Origin: Mycobacterium numidiamassiliense
Lineage (GTDB): Bacteria; Actinomycetota; Actinomycetes; Mycobacteriales; Mycobacteriaceae
Reading direction: 5' to 3'
Length of the DNA: 64,000 nucleotides
NCBI RefSeq assembly: GCF_900157365.1
Contig: NZ_FUEZ01000004.1
Span: forward strand, 2,653,066 to 2,717,065
In this document: in pieces, positions 1-7,723 of the stretch
Numbering within the stretch: position 1 is the first letter of the stretch
Layout: each line of letters opens with the position of its first letter
Notes under the pieces: model-generated
What the model saw: only the letters and a program-made list of their open reading frames with translations
Database searches by the model: none
Told to the model about the DNA's origin: nothing
Translations under genes and position numbers: made by a program

Positions 1-231
1 ACAGGGCCATTCCTGGTGCAGTACGGCAAGACGTGGCGCACCATCGCCAAGCTCTCGGTGCCGAACAAGTACTTACGTGACACGGCGGACGACGCGCCGG
101 AAACCCGAAGCGAGCGGATGTTCGCCGAGCTCGAGCCCGGTTACGCGGGAACCGATCGCCTTACGGGCCGGCGACGCGGGCTCAAGACAGCGATCGGTTC
201 GGTCCGCCAATGGCGGCGGAGCGCCAGCTGA
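1..231 (+). CDS. C-terminal fragment of an unidentified protein
   Basis: An open frame enters from the left edge (frame of base 1) and ends at TGA 229-231, leaving the last 76 residues of a longer protein. The fragment is soluble-looking, with a Trp/Arg-rich basic tail ending in WRRSAS and an acidic stretch around EPGYAGTD. I recognise no domain in it. It lies 70 bp before the mycolate methyltransferase on the same strand and could share its transcript. Coding is supported by an uninterrupted frame, high-GC third positions and a natural spacing to the next gene; function is unknown. Confidence 0.6.
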   Translation, partial: TGPFLVQYGKTWRTIAKLSVPNKYLRDTADDAPETRSERMFAELEPGYAGTDRLTGRRRGLKTAIGSVRQWRRSAS

Positions 232-301
232 GCCACCCTTTGCGCTTCGCGCACCCATCTCTAGACCCACCTCTACGCCGGAAAGGCAGCACCACGACTT
301 C

Positions 302-1168
302 ATGGCCGCCAAGCTAACGCCGCACTTCGACGACGTGCAGGCGCACTACGACATATCCGACGACTTCTTCCGGCTGTTTCTCGATCCCAGCCAGACCTAC
401 AGCTGTGCGTACTTCGAGCGCGAGGACATGACGCTGGAAGAGGCGCAGGTCGCCAAGATCGACCTGGCGTTGGGCAAGTTAGGTCTGCAGCCCGGCATGA
501 CCTTGCTCGACATCGGCTGCGGCTGGGGTGCCACCATGCGCCGGGCGATCGAGAAGTATGACGTCAACGTCATCGGCCTGACGTTGTCAAAGAATCAGGC
601 CGCCCATGTACAGAACTCGTTCGACCAGCACGAAAGTGCACGCAGCGGGCGAGTGTTGCTCAAGGGCTGGGAACAGTTTGACGAGCCCGTCGACCGGATC
701 GTATCGATCGGCGCGTTCGAGCACTTCGGCCACGACCGCTACGACGACTTCTTCAAGATGGCATGCGGCGCCTTGCCCGATGAGGGCGTCATGCTGCTGC
801 ACACCATCACCGGATTCACGAAGCAGCAGATGATCGATCACGGCTTGCCGCTTACGTTTTGGCTGGCCCGCCACCTCAAGTTCATGATGACCGAGATCTT
901 CCCGGGCGGTCAGCTGCCGACGATCGAGATGATCCACGAGCACACGGCGAAGGCTGGTTTCACGCTGACCCGCAGCCAGTCGCTGCAGCAGGACTACGCC
1001 AAGACCCTCGACCTGTGGGCAGAGGCGCTGGAGGCGCATAAAACCGAGGCAATCGAGATTCAGTCCGAAGAGGTGTACGAGCGGTACATGAAGTACCTGA
1101 CCGGCTCTGCCAAGGGATTTCGAATCGGCTACTCCGACGTCGTGCAGTTCACCCTGCAGAAGCGGTGA
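302..1168 (+). CDS. mmaA2: Mycolic acid cyclopropane synthase family methyltransferase (MmaA2-like)
   Basis: SAM-dependent methyltransferase of the CmaA/PcaA/MmaA family, 288 residues, which methylates double bonds of meromycolate chains carried on AcpM. The start ATG 302 gives the family-typical N-terminus (MAAKLTPHF, then VQAHYD). SAM motif I LDIGCGWG is at residues 69-76; YSCAYFE near residue 35 and GAFEHFGH contribute the conserved Cys, Glu and His of the carbonate-binding active site. From memory the middle and C-terminal blocks (TITGFTKQQM, GLPLTFWLAR, GGQLPTIEM) fit MmaA2 better than PcaA or CmaA2. The tail is slightly divergent: a Gly replaces the usual hydrophobic residue in SAKGFRIG. 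A GGAAAGG at 280-286 is a somewhat distant Shine-Dalgarno. The family call is firm; the exact paralogue (cis-cyclopropanation at the distal position) is inference. Confidence 0.9.
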   Translation: MAAKLTPHFDDVQAHYDISDDFFRLFLDPSQTYSCAYFEREDMTLEEAQVAKIDLALGKLGLQPGMTLLDIGCGWGATMRRAIEKYDVNVIGLTLSKNQAAHVQNSFDQHESARSGRVLLKGWEQFDEPVDRIVSIGAFEHFGHDRYDDFFKMACGALPDEGVMLLHTITGFTKQQMIDHGLPLTFWLARHLKFMMTEIFPGGQLPTIEMIHEHTAKAGFTLTRSQSLQQDYAKTLDLWAEALEAHKTEAIEIQSEEVYERYMKYLTGSAKGFRIGYSDVVQFTLQKR

Positions 1169-1190
1169 TTGACACTCTTCGACGGGTTGA

Positions 1191-1937
1191 TCAGGTCGCC
1201 GACATGCCGCCGTCTACGTCCAACACCGTGCCAGAAATGTAGGACGCTTCCGACGACGAAATGAAAACAATGGCGTTGGCAAGTTCCTCGGTATTTCCTC
1301 TTCGGAGGAACGGGATCGTCGACACCAGGGCATCATTGACTTCCGCGGACCCGGTGAACCGATCGGCCATCTCAGTGTCTGTCAGACCCGGCGCAACAGC
1401 GTTGACCCGAATTCCCGAATTCCCCTGCTCGAGCGCGACCGTTTTGGTCAGGCCCTCCACTGCGAATTTGCTGCTGACATAAGCCGTTCCGCCGGCAGCC
1501 GCCTTGTGGCCGTAGGTCGAGGAGATGTTGACGATGCTGCCGGCATCTTGGCCTGTCATCGCGCGCACTTCGTGTTTCATGCTCAGGAATACCCCGAGGA
1601 CGTTCGTGTCATGGACGGCCTTGAAATTCTCGACGGTGGCGTCCTGGATGGGTCCGAGTTCGCCTTCGAAGCCGGCGTTGTTGACGGCGACATCGAGACG
1701 GCCGAATCTCGCTACCGTCTGGTCGACAAGATTGCGGACCTCGTCTTCGTGCGTAACGTCCGCGCGAACGAACTCCGCTTCGGCGCCAAGCGTTTTCAAC
1801 TCCGAGACGAGCGCTTGACCCTTGTCGTCGTGGCGCCCGGACACGACGACCTTGGCGCCTTTCTTTGCGAAGGCCACGGCGGTGGCGCGCCCGATGCCGG
1901 TGAGTGCGCCCGTAATGAGAACAACCTGAGGTGCCAT
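1191..1937 (-). CDS. SDR family oxidoreductase
   Basis: Classical short-chain dehydrogenase, 248 residues, cytoplasmic, NAD(P)-dependent. The cofactor motif TGALTGIG is near the N-terminus, NNAG is mid-protein, and the catalytic Ser (NISSTYG) and YVSSK tetrad follow. The C-terminal SGTVLDVDGG is typical of SDRs that use polyketide-like or secondary alcohol substrates. ATG at 1937 is preceded by GAAGGAGAA, a strong ribosome binding site. The gene is convergent with the mycolate methyltransferase (22 bp between stops) and divergent from the next methyltransferase. The substrate cannot be told from sequence. The Arg-rich basic segment SGRHDDK after the first strand suggests a preference for NADP(H), which is inference. 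Confidence 0.9.
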   Translation of the reverse strand: MAPQVVLITGALTGIGRATAVAFAKKGAKVVVSGRHDDKGQALVSELKTLGAEAEFVRADVTHEDEVRNLVDQTVARFGRLDVAVNNAGFEGELGPIQDATVENFKAVHDTNVLGVFLSMKHEVRAMTGQDAGSIVNISSTYGHKAAAGGTAYVSSKFAVEGLTKTVALEQGNSGIRVNAVAPGLTDTEMADRFTGSAEVNDALVSTIPFLRRGNTEELANAIVFISSSEASYISGTVLDVDGGMSAT

Positions 1938-2027
1938 TTTTCTCCTTCGGTGGCGGAATATGACCGCCGACGTGCAACCGTCACAACGATACGGACCTCG
2001 GTGCGAAACTTCATCGGGCTGGCGGTT

Positions 2028-2036
2028 TGTTATACT
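2028..2036 (+). promoter_or_regulatory. Extended -10 promoter for the 2076 methyltransferase
   Basis: TGTTATACT (TG at 2028-2029, hexamer TATACT at 2031-2036) is a near-consensus extended -10 element. It lies 40 bp before the ATG at 2076, in the divergent region between the SDR and the methyltransferase. No good -35 is visible, as is usual for extended -10 promoters in mycobacteria. Confidence 0.55.
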
Positions 2037-2075
2037 AGCTAAATATCACCTAAAGCGACATTGGAGAACACACGC

Positions 2076-3008
2076 ATGCCACGTACGGACAACGACACCT
2101 GGAACCTGGCCACCAGCGTGGGCGCGACGGCCACGATGGTGGCAGCCGCCCGCGCGATCGCCACGAAGGCCGACAACCCGGTGATCGAGGATCCGTTCGC
2201 CGAGCCGCTGGTGCGTGCGGTCGGCGTGGAGTTCTTCACCCGCTGGGCCGACGGCGATATCGACGCCGCTGATGTCGACTACCACGAATCCAGTTGGAAG
2301 CTCGGGCACATGCCGGATGCGATGGCCGCCCGGACTCGCTTCTTCGACGGATTCTTTCGCGATGCGACCCAGGCCGGAATCCGTCAGGCCGTGATCTTGG
2401 CGTCCGGCCTCGACGCGCGCGCCTACCGACTGGCGTGGCCGGACGACATGACGGTCTTCGAGATCGACCAGCCCGAGGTGATCGAGTTCAAGACCACGAC
2501 CCTGGCCGGGCTTGGTGCCGCTCCGAAGGCCGACCTGCGCACGGTCGCCATCGATCTGCGTAACGATTGGCCGACCGCGCTGCTGGATGCCGGCCTGGAC
2601 AAGAGCCGGCCGACCGCGTGGATCGCCGAGGGGCTGTTCGGGTATCTGCCGCCAGCGGCTCAGGATGCCTTGCTGGACAACATCACTGCGCTGAGCGCCA
2701 AGGGCAGCCGGCTAGCCTGCGAGGCCACCCCGGACAGGCCGCAGATCGATAAGGAACGAGCGCGCGAGCTGTTGCGCAAGGCGAGCGCCAAATGGCGCGA
2801 GCATGGTCTCGACCTGGATTTCACCGACCTCGGCTTCGAGGGCGAGCGCAGCGACGTCGCGTCTCATCTGGAGAATTTGGGATGGCGATCAGTTGGCACC
2901 CCGATGCGTCAGCTGTTGGCCGACAACGGTCTTGGCGCGATTCCGCAAACTGACGATTCGGTGTCGGTGGCCGACACGGTCTACTACAGCTCCGTATTGG
3001 CGAACTGA
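2076..3008 (+). CDS. TIGR00027-type SAM-dependent methyltransferase
   Basis: Member of the large mycobacterial family of putative S-adenosylmethionine-dependent methyltransferases (COG3315/TIGR00027, leucine carboxyl methyltransferase fold), 310 residues. Family hallmarks are the N-terminal SVGATATMVAAARA, DPFAEPLV, the motif VILASGLDARAYRL and WIAEGLFGYL. ATG 2076 was chosen over an in-frame TTG at 2061 because GGAG at 2063-2066 is correctly spaced for it and the protein then begins like its relatives. An extended -10 lies upstream. Such proteins are multicopy in mycobacteria and their substrates are mostly unknown, so no specific reaction is assigned. Confidence 0.9.
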   Translation: MPRTDNDTWNLATSVGATATMVAAARAIATKADNPVIEDPFAEPLVRAVGVEFFTRWADGDIDAADVDYHESSWKLGHMPDAMAARTRFFDGFFRDATQAGIRQAVILASGLDARAYRLAWPDDMTVFEIDQPEVIEFKTTTLAGLGAAPKADLRTVAIDLRNDWPTALLDAGLDKSRPTAWIAEGLFGYLPPAAQDALLDNITALSAKGSRLACEATPDRPQIDKERARELLRKASAKWREHGLDLDFTDLGFEGERSDVASHLENLGWRSVGTPMRQLLADNGLGAIPQTDDSVSVADTVYYSSVLAN

Positions 3009-3129
3009 CGGCAGTCCAGCCGCAGCCGTACTCCATATCGCGTGTGACATGCCGAGCCGCCGGCAAAGCCGGTGGCTCGTATCTTAGGATTTCTTCGATG
3101 GCTCCTGGCAGCAGAGATCGGTCGGCAGC

Positions 3130-3407
3130 CAGTCGGCGGCGTTGATCGGGGTACGGGCGCGCGCCAACAATTTCCAGGTGTGCAAGCAGTACATCCTTGA
3201 GGGGCTCGGCGTCGGCGCGATGCCGAACCAGATCATCTGCACTAACGGGTTACGCGACGGCAGCATCATGCCCGTGCTACCGGGGTGAACCTCGAGCGGC
3301 TGGACGTGCATATGATCTACCCTTTCCAGCTCTCCTTTTCGACACTCATCAGCGCGTTCTACGACACGGCGTGCGAGATTATCGTGGAGAACTCGGCGCG
3401 AACCTGA
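3130..3407 (+). pseudogene. LysR-type regulator remnant (C-terminal half, frameshifted)
   Basis: The plus strand encodes the C-terminal effector-binding part of a LysR regulator in two frames. The first frame reads RARANNFQVCKQ, ILEGLGVGAMP, LRDGSIMPVLPG and then hits TGA at 3286-3288. The sequence continues in the next frame as NLERLDVHMIYPFQ, LSFSTLISAFYD, CEIIVENSART, ending at TGA 3405-3407. Restoring one G near 3287 (GGG TGG AAC) joins the two into a normal LysR tail. The helix-turn-helix half is absent, so this is a truncated, frameshifted relic and not a sequencing artefact alone. It separates the methyltransferase from the dehydrogenase cluster. Confidence 0.75.
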
Positions 3408-3431
3408 GACAGTCGATGACGACCATGGTCC

Positions 3432-4553
3432 TCAGAACGCGGGCACGCCGTCTCGTTGTGGATGCAGTGCGCCGAGCGGCGACGTGAGTGGCAGATGCAG
3501 TGCATCGACAATCCCCGTGGGCGCCTCACACACCCACGGGATGGCGTTGACCGCTCGCATCCCCGTGGCGAGCAGGCCGTGGTCGCTGGCGCTCTCATCG
3601 TCGTGGTATCCGACTTCGAATTCTCCGTCGAAGGACGGCTCGCCATCAATGATGACCCGCCAGATGCCGTCGGTGCCGCCGGTGCGGCCCGTCGGCCATT
3701 CGGGCGCAAGATCGTCGGCCATCCGGTCGACATGTTCGATGGTGATGACTTCCTGGCCGTCCACCACGCCTACGCAGCGCGCGTAGGTCGCGCCGACCGT
3801 TCCGGCTTCGATTAGTCCGCAGGCGGTTTCGAGTCGCCTTGGGGTGGGCAGGAACTCGCAGGTCTCTCGGATCTCGTCGAGCTCAACCCCCAGCGCGTCG
3901 GCCACCATCGTGACCGCGGCACCCCACCCCCACTTGAGCACCCCTGGGCGCTTGAGACCGCCTTGGTAGTCCAGCGGTTGCCCGAAACCGAACAACTCTC
4001 GGACATCGAATTCGACCGGATACTGCGAATAATTGGTGATCTCGATTCCACGCACTGAGTACACGCGGTGCGACATGGACAGCAGGGCGATGGGGAAGAG
4101 GTCGCACCCGAAGCCCGGCTCGATGCCAGACGAATAGATCGAGCTGTCGCCTGCGCGACAGGCTTCGCGGATGGGCTCGAGATAACGCTCGGAGAGTGAG
4201 CCTTTTTCGTATACCAGGCCGGGCAGCGACGTCGTCACGATGTTCTTGCCCGCGGCCAGGATCCGGCAGAAATCGGCAAGCGCCTCTTTGGGCCGAGGGC
4301 CAGCAGGAGCGGCGTACATGATGCAGTCAGCCTCCCCACCTAGCAGGGCGTCGATGTCGCGGGTAGCCGTGATACCCAGGGACTCGATACCGGCCAGTGA
4401 CCCGATATCCTGACCGTCCTTGGTGGCCGAATGAACCCATGCCCCAACGAGTTCGAGGTTGGGCCGGTCGGCTGCGGTGCGGATGGCATAACGCCCCACG
4501 CCACCGGTCGCCCAGACCACAACCTTGTATGTCTTACCCGGCGTCGGCCTCAT
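3432..4553 (-). CDS. DapB-fold NAD(P)-dependent dehydrogenase (paralogue 1)
   Basis: 373 residues. The N-terminal Rossmann domain (VVWATGGVGRYAI) resembles dihydrodipicolinate reductase and 2,4-diaminopentanoate dehydrogenase. These mycobacterial proteins are often annotated as dihydrodipicolinate reductase but are much longer than DapB and are not lysine-pathway enzymes. Conserved blocks are LELVGAWVHS, ADCIMYAAP, YSSGIEPGFGCDL and VDGQEVITIEHV. Start ATG 4553 has AAAGGA six bases upstream. It is divergent from the VOC gene with only 58 bp between starts, and a TetR-like palindrome lies in that gap. Three paralogues occur in this window. A C-terminal 20-residue extension past the paralogues' end is unremarkable. 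The substrate is unknown; oxidation of an amine or hydroxy intermediate is inference. Confidence 0.8.
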   Translation of the reverse strand: MRPTPGKTYKVVVWATGGVGRYAIRTAADRPNLELVGAWVHSATKDGQDIGSLAGIESLGITATRDIDALLGGEADCIMYAAPAGPRPKEALADFCRILAAGKNIVTTSLPGLVYEKGSLSERYLEPIREACRAGDSSIYSSGIEPGFGCDLFPIALLSMSHRVYSVRGIEITNYSQYPVEFDVRELFGFGQPLDYQGGLKRPGVLKWGWGAAVTMVADALGVELDEIRETCEFLPTPRRLETACGLIEAGTVGATYARCVGVVDGQEVITIEHVDRMADDLAPEWPTGRTGGTDGIWRVIIDGEPSFDGEFEVGYHDDESASDHGLLATGMRAVNAIPWVCEAPTGIVDALHLPLTSPLGALHPQRDGVPAF

Positions 4554-4589
4554 GGTGAATCCTTTCGTGGATGGTGACTCAGCTAAACG

Positions 4590-4603
4590 ATGAAATGTGT
4601 AAT
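4590..4603. promoter_or_regulatory. Imperfect TetR-type operator in divergent promoter
   Basis: ATGAAATGTGTAAT matches 11 of 14 positions of the perfect palindrome ATTACACGTGTAAT found at 7679-7692. It sits in the 58-bp gap between the dehydrogenase (start 4553) and the VOC gene (start 4612), where it would control both. Assignment to the TetR protein encoded at 5050-5667 is inference. Confidence 0.5.
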
Positions 4604-4611
4604 GTTTTTGT

Positions 4612-5043
4612 GTGACCGAATACGCGAACGGACCGAGTCGAGCCAGCGTTCATCACGTCGTATACGCGGTGCTGCCCGACCGGCTTTCCGAGACAGTTGA
4701 GTTCTTCTCGGAGTTGGGCTTTCGATTCCAGACCATCGAGCTCGAAGACGTGGGCCTGCGAGTACTTCTGGACTGGGCCGGCGGCCTCGAACTGGTGACC
4801 CCACTGTCTCCCGGGCCTGATAGCGACGGCGCGGTGGCGCAGTTCCTGCAGCAAAACGGCCCCGGCGTGTATTCGGTGGCGATCCGAGTCGGTGATGCCC
4901 CGGCCGCCGAGCAGGTGGCGCAGCGATACGGGGCGCAGACTCGGTTCCATCAGCACCGCGGCGGTGACGGATACGAACTCGACGAGATCGAGCTGTCGGT
5001 GCTCGGTCTTCCTGTGACATTCCTTTCCACTGATCTGCCGTAA
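4612..5043 (+). CDS. VOC (glyoxalase/bleomycin-resistance fold) protein
   Basis: 143-residue single-domain member of the vicinal oxygen chelate superfamily. It has the beta-alpha-beta-beta-beta repeat pattern with SVHHVVYAVLPD at the first strand (possible metal His), LELVTPL, and GPGVYSVAIRVGD opening the second half. The order resembles methylmalonyl-CoA epimerase-like and lactoylglutathione lyase-like proteins, but too few ligands are recognisable to name a reaction. The start is GTG 4612; no strong ribosome site precedes it, so a leaderless transcript is possible. It is divergent from a DapB-fold dehydrogenase and ends 7 bp from the convergent TetR gene, so it belongs to the same regulated cluster. 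Confidence 0.75.
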   Translation: MTEYANGPSRASVHHVVYAVLPDRLSETVEFFSELGFRFQTIELEDVGLRVLLDWAGGLELVTPLSPGPDSDGAVAQFLQQNGPGVYSVAIRVGDAPAAEQVAQRYGAQTRFHQHRGGDGYELDEIELSVLGLPVTFLSTDLP

Positions 5044-5049
5044 CGTCGT

Positions 5050-5667
5050 TCAGCCGCCGCGCGATTCGACGTAAGCGGTGATCACCTCAACAAGCGCTTG
5101 GCGGTCCCGGGAGGAGTCCACGGGTTCTGGCCACACCATCTGAGCGACCACCATGCCGCGCAACGTCGCCCAGATGAGGTTGCCGATCCGGCCGGCGTGC
5201 GGCGCGGACAGGCCTTCTCCCAGGTGTCGGCCTAGCTTCGTCAGCGTGACCATCAGGTCGGCGAGGTGGGTGTTGGCGACGGTGTCGCGAAGGCCGCGCG
5301 TCGAGATGAGGATCTCCAGAGCTGCCATCGACGTGGGGCTGGAGAACGCGTCCCAAATCGTGTCGATGACGAATGCGGTGCGCGCACGCACGCTGCTCTT
5401 GCGGATGGCCGACGGGGGTAATTCGTCGAGGGCGTCGAGTAGTTCGCTGAAACCCTTGTCAACCACCGCCATCAACAATCCGTCCAGATCGCCGAAGTGG
5501 TATTGGACCACCCCCCAGGTCACCCCGGCGCGGTCGGTGATGTGCCGGACGCTGGGCGGGGCGAACCCCTCGTCGAGGATGCAGCGCACGGTCTCGTCGA
5601 TGACGGCTACGCGGGTGCGTTCGGCGCGGGCTTGGCCGCCGGTGGGCGGTCGACGGGGTGCGGTCAT
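5050..5667 (-). CDS. TetR family transcriptional regulator
   Basis: 205 residues from ATG 5667. The N-terminal helix-turn-helix (ITDRAGVTWGVVQYHFGD) follows a basic leader (MTAPRRPPTGG), and an all-helical ligand domain follows. The start at 5667 is preferred because the longer frame to 5730 would run into the upstream dehydrogenase gene. The gene is the last of a three-gene operon (SDR, dehydrogenase, TetR), 10 bp after the dehydrogenase stop. The likely operators are the palindrome at 7679-7692 before the operon and the related site at 4590-4603. This is the normal arrangement for a repressor that is relieved by a substrate or CoA-thioester of the pathway it controls. The ligand is unknown. 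Confidence 0.85.
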   Translation of the reverse strand: MTAPRRPPTGGQARAERTRVAVIDETVRCILDEGFAPPSVRHITDRAGVTWGVVQYHFGDLDGLLMAVVDKGFSELLDALDELPPSAIRKSSVRARTAFVIDTIWDAFSSPTSMAALEILISTRGLRDTVANTHLADLMVTLTKLGRHLGEGLSAPHAGRIGNLIWATLRGMVVAQMVWPEPVDSSRDRQALVEVITAYVESRGG

Positions 5668-5677
5668 GGTGTTCGGA

Positions 5678-6751
5678 TTACCACAGCACGCCGCGCACGT
5701 GGTCGGTCGGCCGCAGATCATGTGCGGCAAGGATTCCGCTCGGGGCCCGGCACACGGCGTCGATGACGTTCACGGCGCGGGCTGCGGTGGCGATGACCCC
5801 GCCCTGGTTATGGTCGATGCCCGATACCCCTACGTGGGTGTTGATTTCGATGCCCGGGCTGCCCTCGACACGGACGCGGTGCACGCCGGGATGTCCGTCC
5901 GGCGGGTACGGCCAATCCGGAGCGGCCGCATCGGTGAGCCTGTTGACGTGTTCCATCGTGATGATCACTTCACCCCCGCGGACGCCCTCGACCGCAAAGC
6001 GGACGGCGGCCACCCTGCCCGGTTCGACGTCCATCATGGTGCACTTGATCAGGTCGGGCGTGGCCCACTTGTCGACTCGTTCCCGGACTTCGTCGAGTTC
6101 GATACCGAGATCCACTGCCAGACTGCGCACTTGGGCACCCCACATCGACGTGAGCACACCGGGCGAGAACATCACTGGTATGTGGTCCGGCGCGGTTCCG
6201 AAACCGAAACTGACGCCGGTGAATTCGGCGTCGTCATAAGTCCCATAATCGAAAATCTCCTGGACGATGATGGCGGTGGCGCGCGCTGTCAGGCTCAGCG
6301 CGGTGTAGACCAGGGTGTCGCCGGAGAACCCAGGGTCGATTCCGTTGATGTACAACGTCGTATCGCCCTCGCGACAAGCGTGTGCCAGCGGTTCGCGCAA
6401 CCAATCGTCGGCCTGGTCGGGCGCCACCAGCCAGACAAACGATGTCCCAACGACGTTCGTGCCCGACCGCAGAAACCGAGCGATCTCGTCCAACGCCGCG
6501 TGGGGGCGCGTCTCGGCTTGCGATGTGTACACCACGCAGTCTGCGTTCAGGCCGATCAGCGCGTCGACGTCGTCGGTCGCGAGGACTCCGGTCGGCCGGT
6601 CGAGCCCGCACAGATCGGCGGCGTCACGCCCGATCTTGTCCTGCCCGCGTGCGTGCACGCCGACGAGTTCCAGGTCGGGACGCTCGATGATGCTGCGCAA
6701 CGCATGGATTCCGACGTTGCCGGTGGAGAATTGGACTACCCGACGGGTCAC
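5678..6751 (-). CDS. DapB-fold NAD(P)-dependent dehydrogenase (paralogue 2)
   Basis: 357 residues, same family as the 3432-4553 protein: Rossmann motif VVQFSTGNVGIHAL at the N-terminus, LELVGVHARG, ADCVVYTSQA, YINGIDPGFSGDT, then a mixed alpha-beta C-terminal domain with RGGEVIITMEHV. GTG 6751 is chosen because AAAGGA stands six bases upstream and it begins 10 bp after the SDR stop; extending to 6883 would overlap the SDR. It is the middle gene of the SDR-dehydrogenase-TetR operon. The sequence is clearly more distant from the three other window paralogues (for example GNVG in place of GGVG), suggesting a different substrate within one pathway. Confidence 0.8.
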   Translation of the reverse strand: MTRRVVQFSTGNVGIHALRSIIERPDLELVGVHARGQDKIGRDAADLCGLDRPTGVLATDDVDALIGLNADCVVYTSQAETRPHAALDEIARFLRSGTNVVGTSFVWLVAPDQADDWLREPLAHACREGDTTLYINGIDPGFSGDTLVYTALSLTARATAIIVQEIFDYGTYDDAEFTGVSFGFGTAPDHIPVMFSPGVLTSMWGAQVRSLAVDLGIELDEVRERVDKWATPDLIKCTMMDVEPGRVAAVRFAVEGVRGGEVIITMEHVNRLTDAAAPDWPYPPDGHPGVHRVRVEGSPGIEINTHVGVSGIDHNQGGVIATAARAVNVIDAVCRAPSGILAAHDLRPTDHVRGVLW

Positions 6752-6761
6752 TGCGGTCCTT

Positions 6762-7625
6762 TCAGAGCAGATCGGTGATGGTCTTGAGTCCGGCGTCGTA
6801 GAGCACGCCAGGCAGCATCCCGCCGTCGATTTCGATGGTGGTGCCATTGATGAAATCCGCTGCGCCAGAGGCAAGGAAAACACACGTGCGGCCGACCTCT
6901 TCGGGCTCGCCGCCGCGCTTGAGCGGTAGAGCCTCGAAATATTTTGATCCCGTCGGGTCGTCCTTGGGCAGGACGAATGAGCGGAAGTTTTCGGTGATCG
7001 TCGGTCCCAGCGCCACGCAATTGACCCGGGCCGCCGGGCCCCACTCCTCGGCCAGAGAGCGGGTGAGGTGGTTGAGTCCCGACTTGGCCGCGCCGTAGGA
7101 CACCAGGGTAGGGGAGCCCGCGGGATGACCGGCGCCGCTGGAGATATTGATGATGCAGCCCGTCCCGTCCTGCTGGCGCATCTGTCGGTAGACGCGGATG
7201 GCGAACCACATCGGGCTGATGAGGTTCATCTGGACGGCGAACGCATGAAACAATACGGTGCGCTCGAAGTCGTCTTCGGAGCTCGGCGCGCCCTGGATGC
7301 GCGAGACCAGTGCGGGGATGTTCTCGGCGTGTGGCGCGGGGACTGTCCCGCCGGCGTTGTTGACCAGGATGTCGACCCGGCCATAGCGCTCGACCACGGT
7401 ATTCACCAGGCGGTCGATCGCGTGGTAATCGCCTTGGTCGCAGACCATTTGCTCGGACCGCTCCGACCACCCCGGTTCACTGTCCACGCCGGGAATGGCG
7501 TCCAGCGGTGATCGCGAGCAACCGACGACCGTGGCGCCCGCGCGCAACAACTCGTGCGCGATGCCCACGCCGACACCCCTGCTGGTCCCGGTGACGATCG
7601 CGACCTTGCTGTCCAGCACACCCAT
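6762..7625 (-). CDS. SDR family oxidoreductase
   Basis: 287-residue classical short-chain dehydrogenase. The glycine motif is TGTSRGVGVG, with NNAGG, the catalytic serine in NISSGAG, YGAAK and the C-terminal NGTTIEIDGG. ATG 7625 follows AAGGGG by eight bases and is preferred to the GTG at 7631. An insertion of roughly 30 residues around VSRIQGAPSSEDDFERT lengthens it relative to standard 250-residue SDRs. It is the first gene of the operon that continues with a DapB-like dehydrogenase and the TetR regulator. A perfect palindrome 54 bp upstream is the probable operator. It would oxidise or reduce a secondary alcohol or ketone of the same unknown substrate. Confidence 0.88.
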   Translation of the reverse strand: MGVLDSKVAIVTGTSRGVGVGIAHELLRAGATVVGCSRSPLDAIPGVDSEPGWSERSEQMVCDQGDYHAIDRLVNTVVERYGRVDILVNNAGGTVPAPHAENIPALVSRIQGAPSSEDDFERTVLFHAFAVQMNLISPMWFAIRVYRQMRQQDGTGCIINISSGAGHPAGSPTLVSYGAAKSGLNHLTRSLAEEWGPAARVNCVALGPTITENFRSFVLPKDDPTGSKYFEALPLKRGGEPEEVGRTCVFLASGAADFINGTTIEIDGGMLPGVLYDAGLKTITDLL

Positions 7626-7678
7626 GGTCACTGCCCCTTGTTGTCCGCTGCCGACCGTTCAGAAACTCGTGCTAAAAA

Positions 7679-7692
7679 ATTACACGTGTAAT
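7679..7692. promoter_or_regulatory. Perfect palindromic TetR operator candidate
   Basis: ATTACACGTGTAAT is a perfect 14-bp palindrome located 54 bp before the ATG of the SDR-dehydrogenase-TetR operon. Its length, symmetry and position are those expected for the operator of the TetR protein encoded by the last gene of the operon; a degenerate copy is at 4590-4603. Confidence 0.65.
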
Positions 7693-7723
7693 CATTTGTG
7701 GACAAGGGTGACCGGTAAATCGC

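Noticed and set aside
5153..6778. 541-residue plus-strand open frame
   Set aside because: It is antisense to the TetR and dehydrogenase genes, Arg/Asp-rich with no domain, and arises from high-GC codon bias on the other strand.
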